Assembly: GCA_046537875.1 (NCBI GenBank) | Contig: JBKHJZ010000042.1 | Location: 1-21,055, forward strand | Source of the DNA: JBKHJZ01 sp046537875 | GTDB lineage: Bacteria > Actinomycetota > Acidimicrobiia > Acidimicrobiales > VFJN01 | Direction: 5' to 3' | DNA: 21,055 nt | Shown here: positions 20,602 through 21,055 of the stretch, one piece after another | How positions within the stretch are numbered: the first letter of the stretch is position 1 | Layout of the letters: each line of letters begins with the position of its first letter | The notes under the pieces: generated by a model | What the model was told of the DNA's origin: nothing | Database searches by the model: none | What the model saw: only the letters and a program-made list of their open reading frames with translations | Made by a program: the position numbers and the translations under genes

Positions 20602-21055
20602 ATGTTCGAGACGGCTGGGGCCACGGACCAGGAGGACGCAACACCAGGCGTTGCACCGGGCGTGCCCCCGGCTGCGACGCTGGCCGAGGTGCGCAAGCAG
20701 GCCACGGGCCTGCGGGCGGTGGTCGCCCGGTTGGAGCCCGGGATGGTGCCGGTGGGTGAGGCCCCGGCACTCTGGCAGGCGTTCGATTCGATCGAGCGGC
20801 TGGCGTCGGGGGCCAAGACCCTGCTGGCCGCCCGGGTGGACGAGTCAGGGGCGGCGCGCCGGGCCGGGGACCGGACCACCGCCGAGTTCCTCGCCCGCAC
20901 CGCGGGCACCTCGGTCGGCGCGGCGCGCTCGACGCTCGACACGTCCCGCAAGCTCGATGGGCTGGCGCACACGCAGGCGGCGCTGCGCCGCGGGGAGCTC
21001 TCCCGGGCCCAGGCCGAGCACGTCGCCACCGCGGCGGCGGTGAACCCCCGGGCGG
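20602..21055 (+). CDS. DUF222 domain protein (13E12 / HNH-endonuclease family), N-terminal part
   Basis: 151 codons are visible before the window ends, without a stop. After a Pro/Ala/Glu-rich start, residues about 45-145 match the DUF222 pattern: ALWQAFDSIERLASGAKTLL, an ARTAGTSVGAARSTLD stretch, then LRRGELSRAQAEHVATAA. Proteins with this N-terminal region usually have an HNH nuclease domain at the C-terminus and occur in many copies in actinobacterial genomes; the HNH part would lie outside the window and is not seen. Promoter-like TAGTCT lies 7 nt upstream of the ATG. Confidence 0.85.
   Translation, partial: MFETAGATDQEDATPGVAPGVPPAATLAEVRKQATGLRAVVARLEPGMVPVGEAPALWQAFDSIERLASGAKTLLAARVDESGAARRAGDRTTAEFLARTAGTSVGAARSTLDTSRKLDGLAHTQAALRRGELSRAQAEHVATAAAVNPRA

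Noticed and set aside
1..21055. tRNA or rRNA genes
   Set aside because: No cloverleaf with T-loop consensus or rRNA-like conserved stretch was noticed in the gaps, although this was by eye and not by covariance search.

Overview
The window is about 21 kb of very GC-rich DNA (many GTG starts, G/C-ending codons) carrying a complete Pup-proteasome locus. That locus, the WYL regulators PafB/PafC, a MarP-type protease, a DUF3866 gene and a DUF222 gene together point to an actinobacterium. The small-protein families and the absence of tatA/tatC after pafC suggest the class Acidimicrobiia rather than mycobacteria or Streptomyces. The class-level placement is inference, not proven by the sequence.

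Region 1 (1-3370): a PBP4-type D-Ala-D-Ala carboxypeptidase, a stand-alone LON-domain protein, and three tightly packed small genes, two of them membrane proteins. Region 2 (3371-3617) is non-coding and holds two copies, exactly 90 bp apart, of a 43-bp palindromic element that differ at one base. Region 3 (3618-6734): a ThiS-like ubiquitin-fold sulfur carrier, a TtuA-type tRNA 2-thiolation enzyme and the TrmI m1A58 methyltransferase, all tightly coupled, so this looks like one tRNA T-loop modification operon. It is followed by a MarP-like membrane serine protease and a GC-rich hairpin.

Region 4 (6880-18147) is the Pup-proteasome locus. A 3Fe-4S-type ferredoxin gene is divergent from mpa/arc. 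Then come dop, pup, prcB and prcA. Two minus-strand genes interrupt the series: a haem-c-motif lipoprotein and a DUF2007-like membrane protein. Next are pafA, a DUF3866 gene, pafB and pafC. Pup ends in Gly-Gly-Glu, so it is made ready for ligation and Dop is needed only for depupylation. PafA ligates Pup to substrate lysines, Mpa (C-terminal GQYL) unfolds pupylated proteins into the PrcBA core, and PafBC is the linked DNA-damage transcriptional regulator.

Region 5 (18148-21055): signal peptidase I, a convergent glycerophosphodiester phosphodiesterase, a zinc-ribbon protein with a small membrane protein behind it, an AT-richer gap, and the start of a DUF222 (13E12/HNH-type) gene cut by the window end.

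A recurring feature is a -10-like hexamer of form TAnnnT placed 5 to 10 nt (mostly 6-7 nt) before the start codon of many genes on both strands, with no ribosome binding site between. This predicts widespread leaderless transcription and makes dop, prcB, pafA and pafB separate transcription units. No tRNA, rRNA, CRISPR array, insertion sequence or replication origin was recognised.
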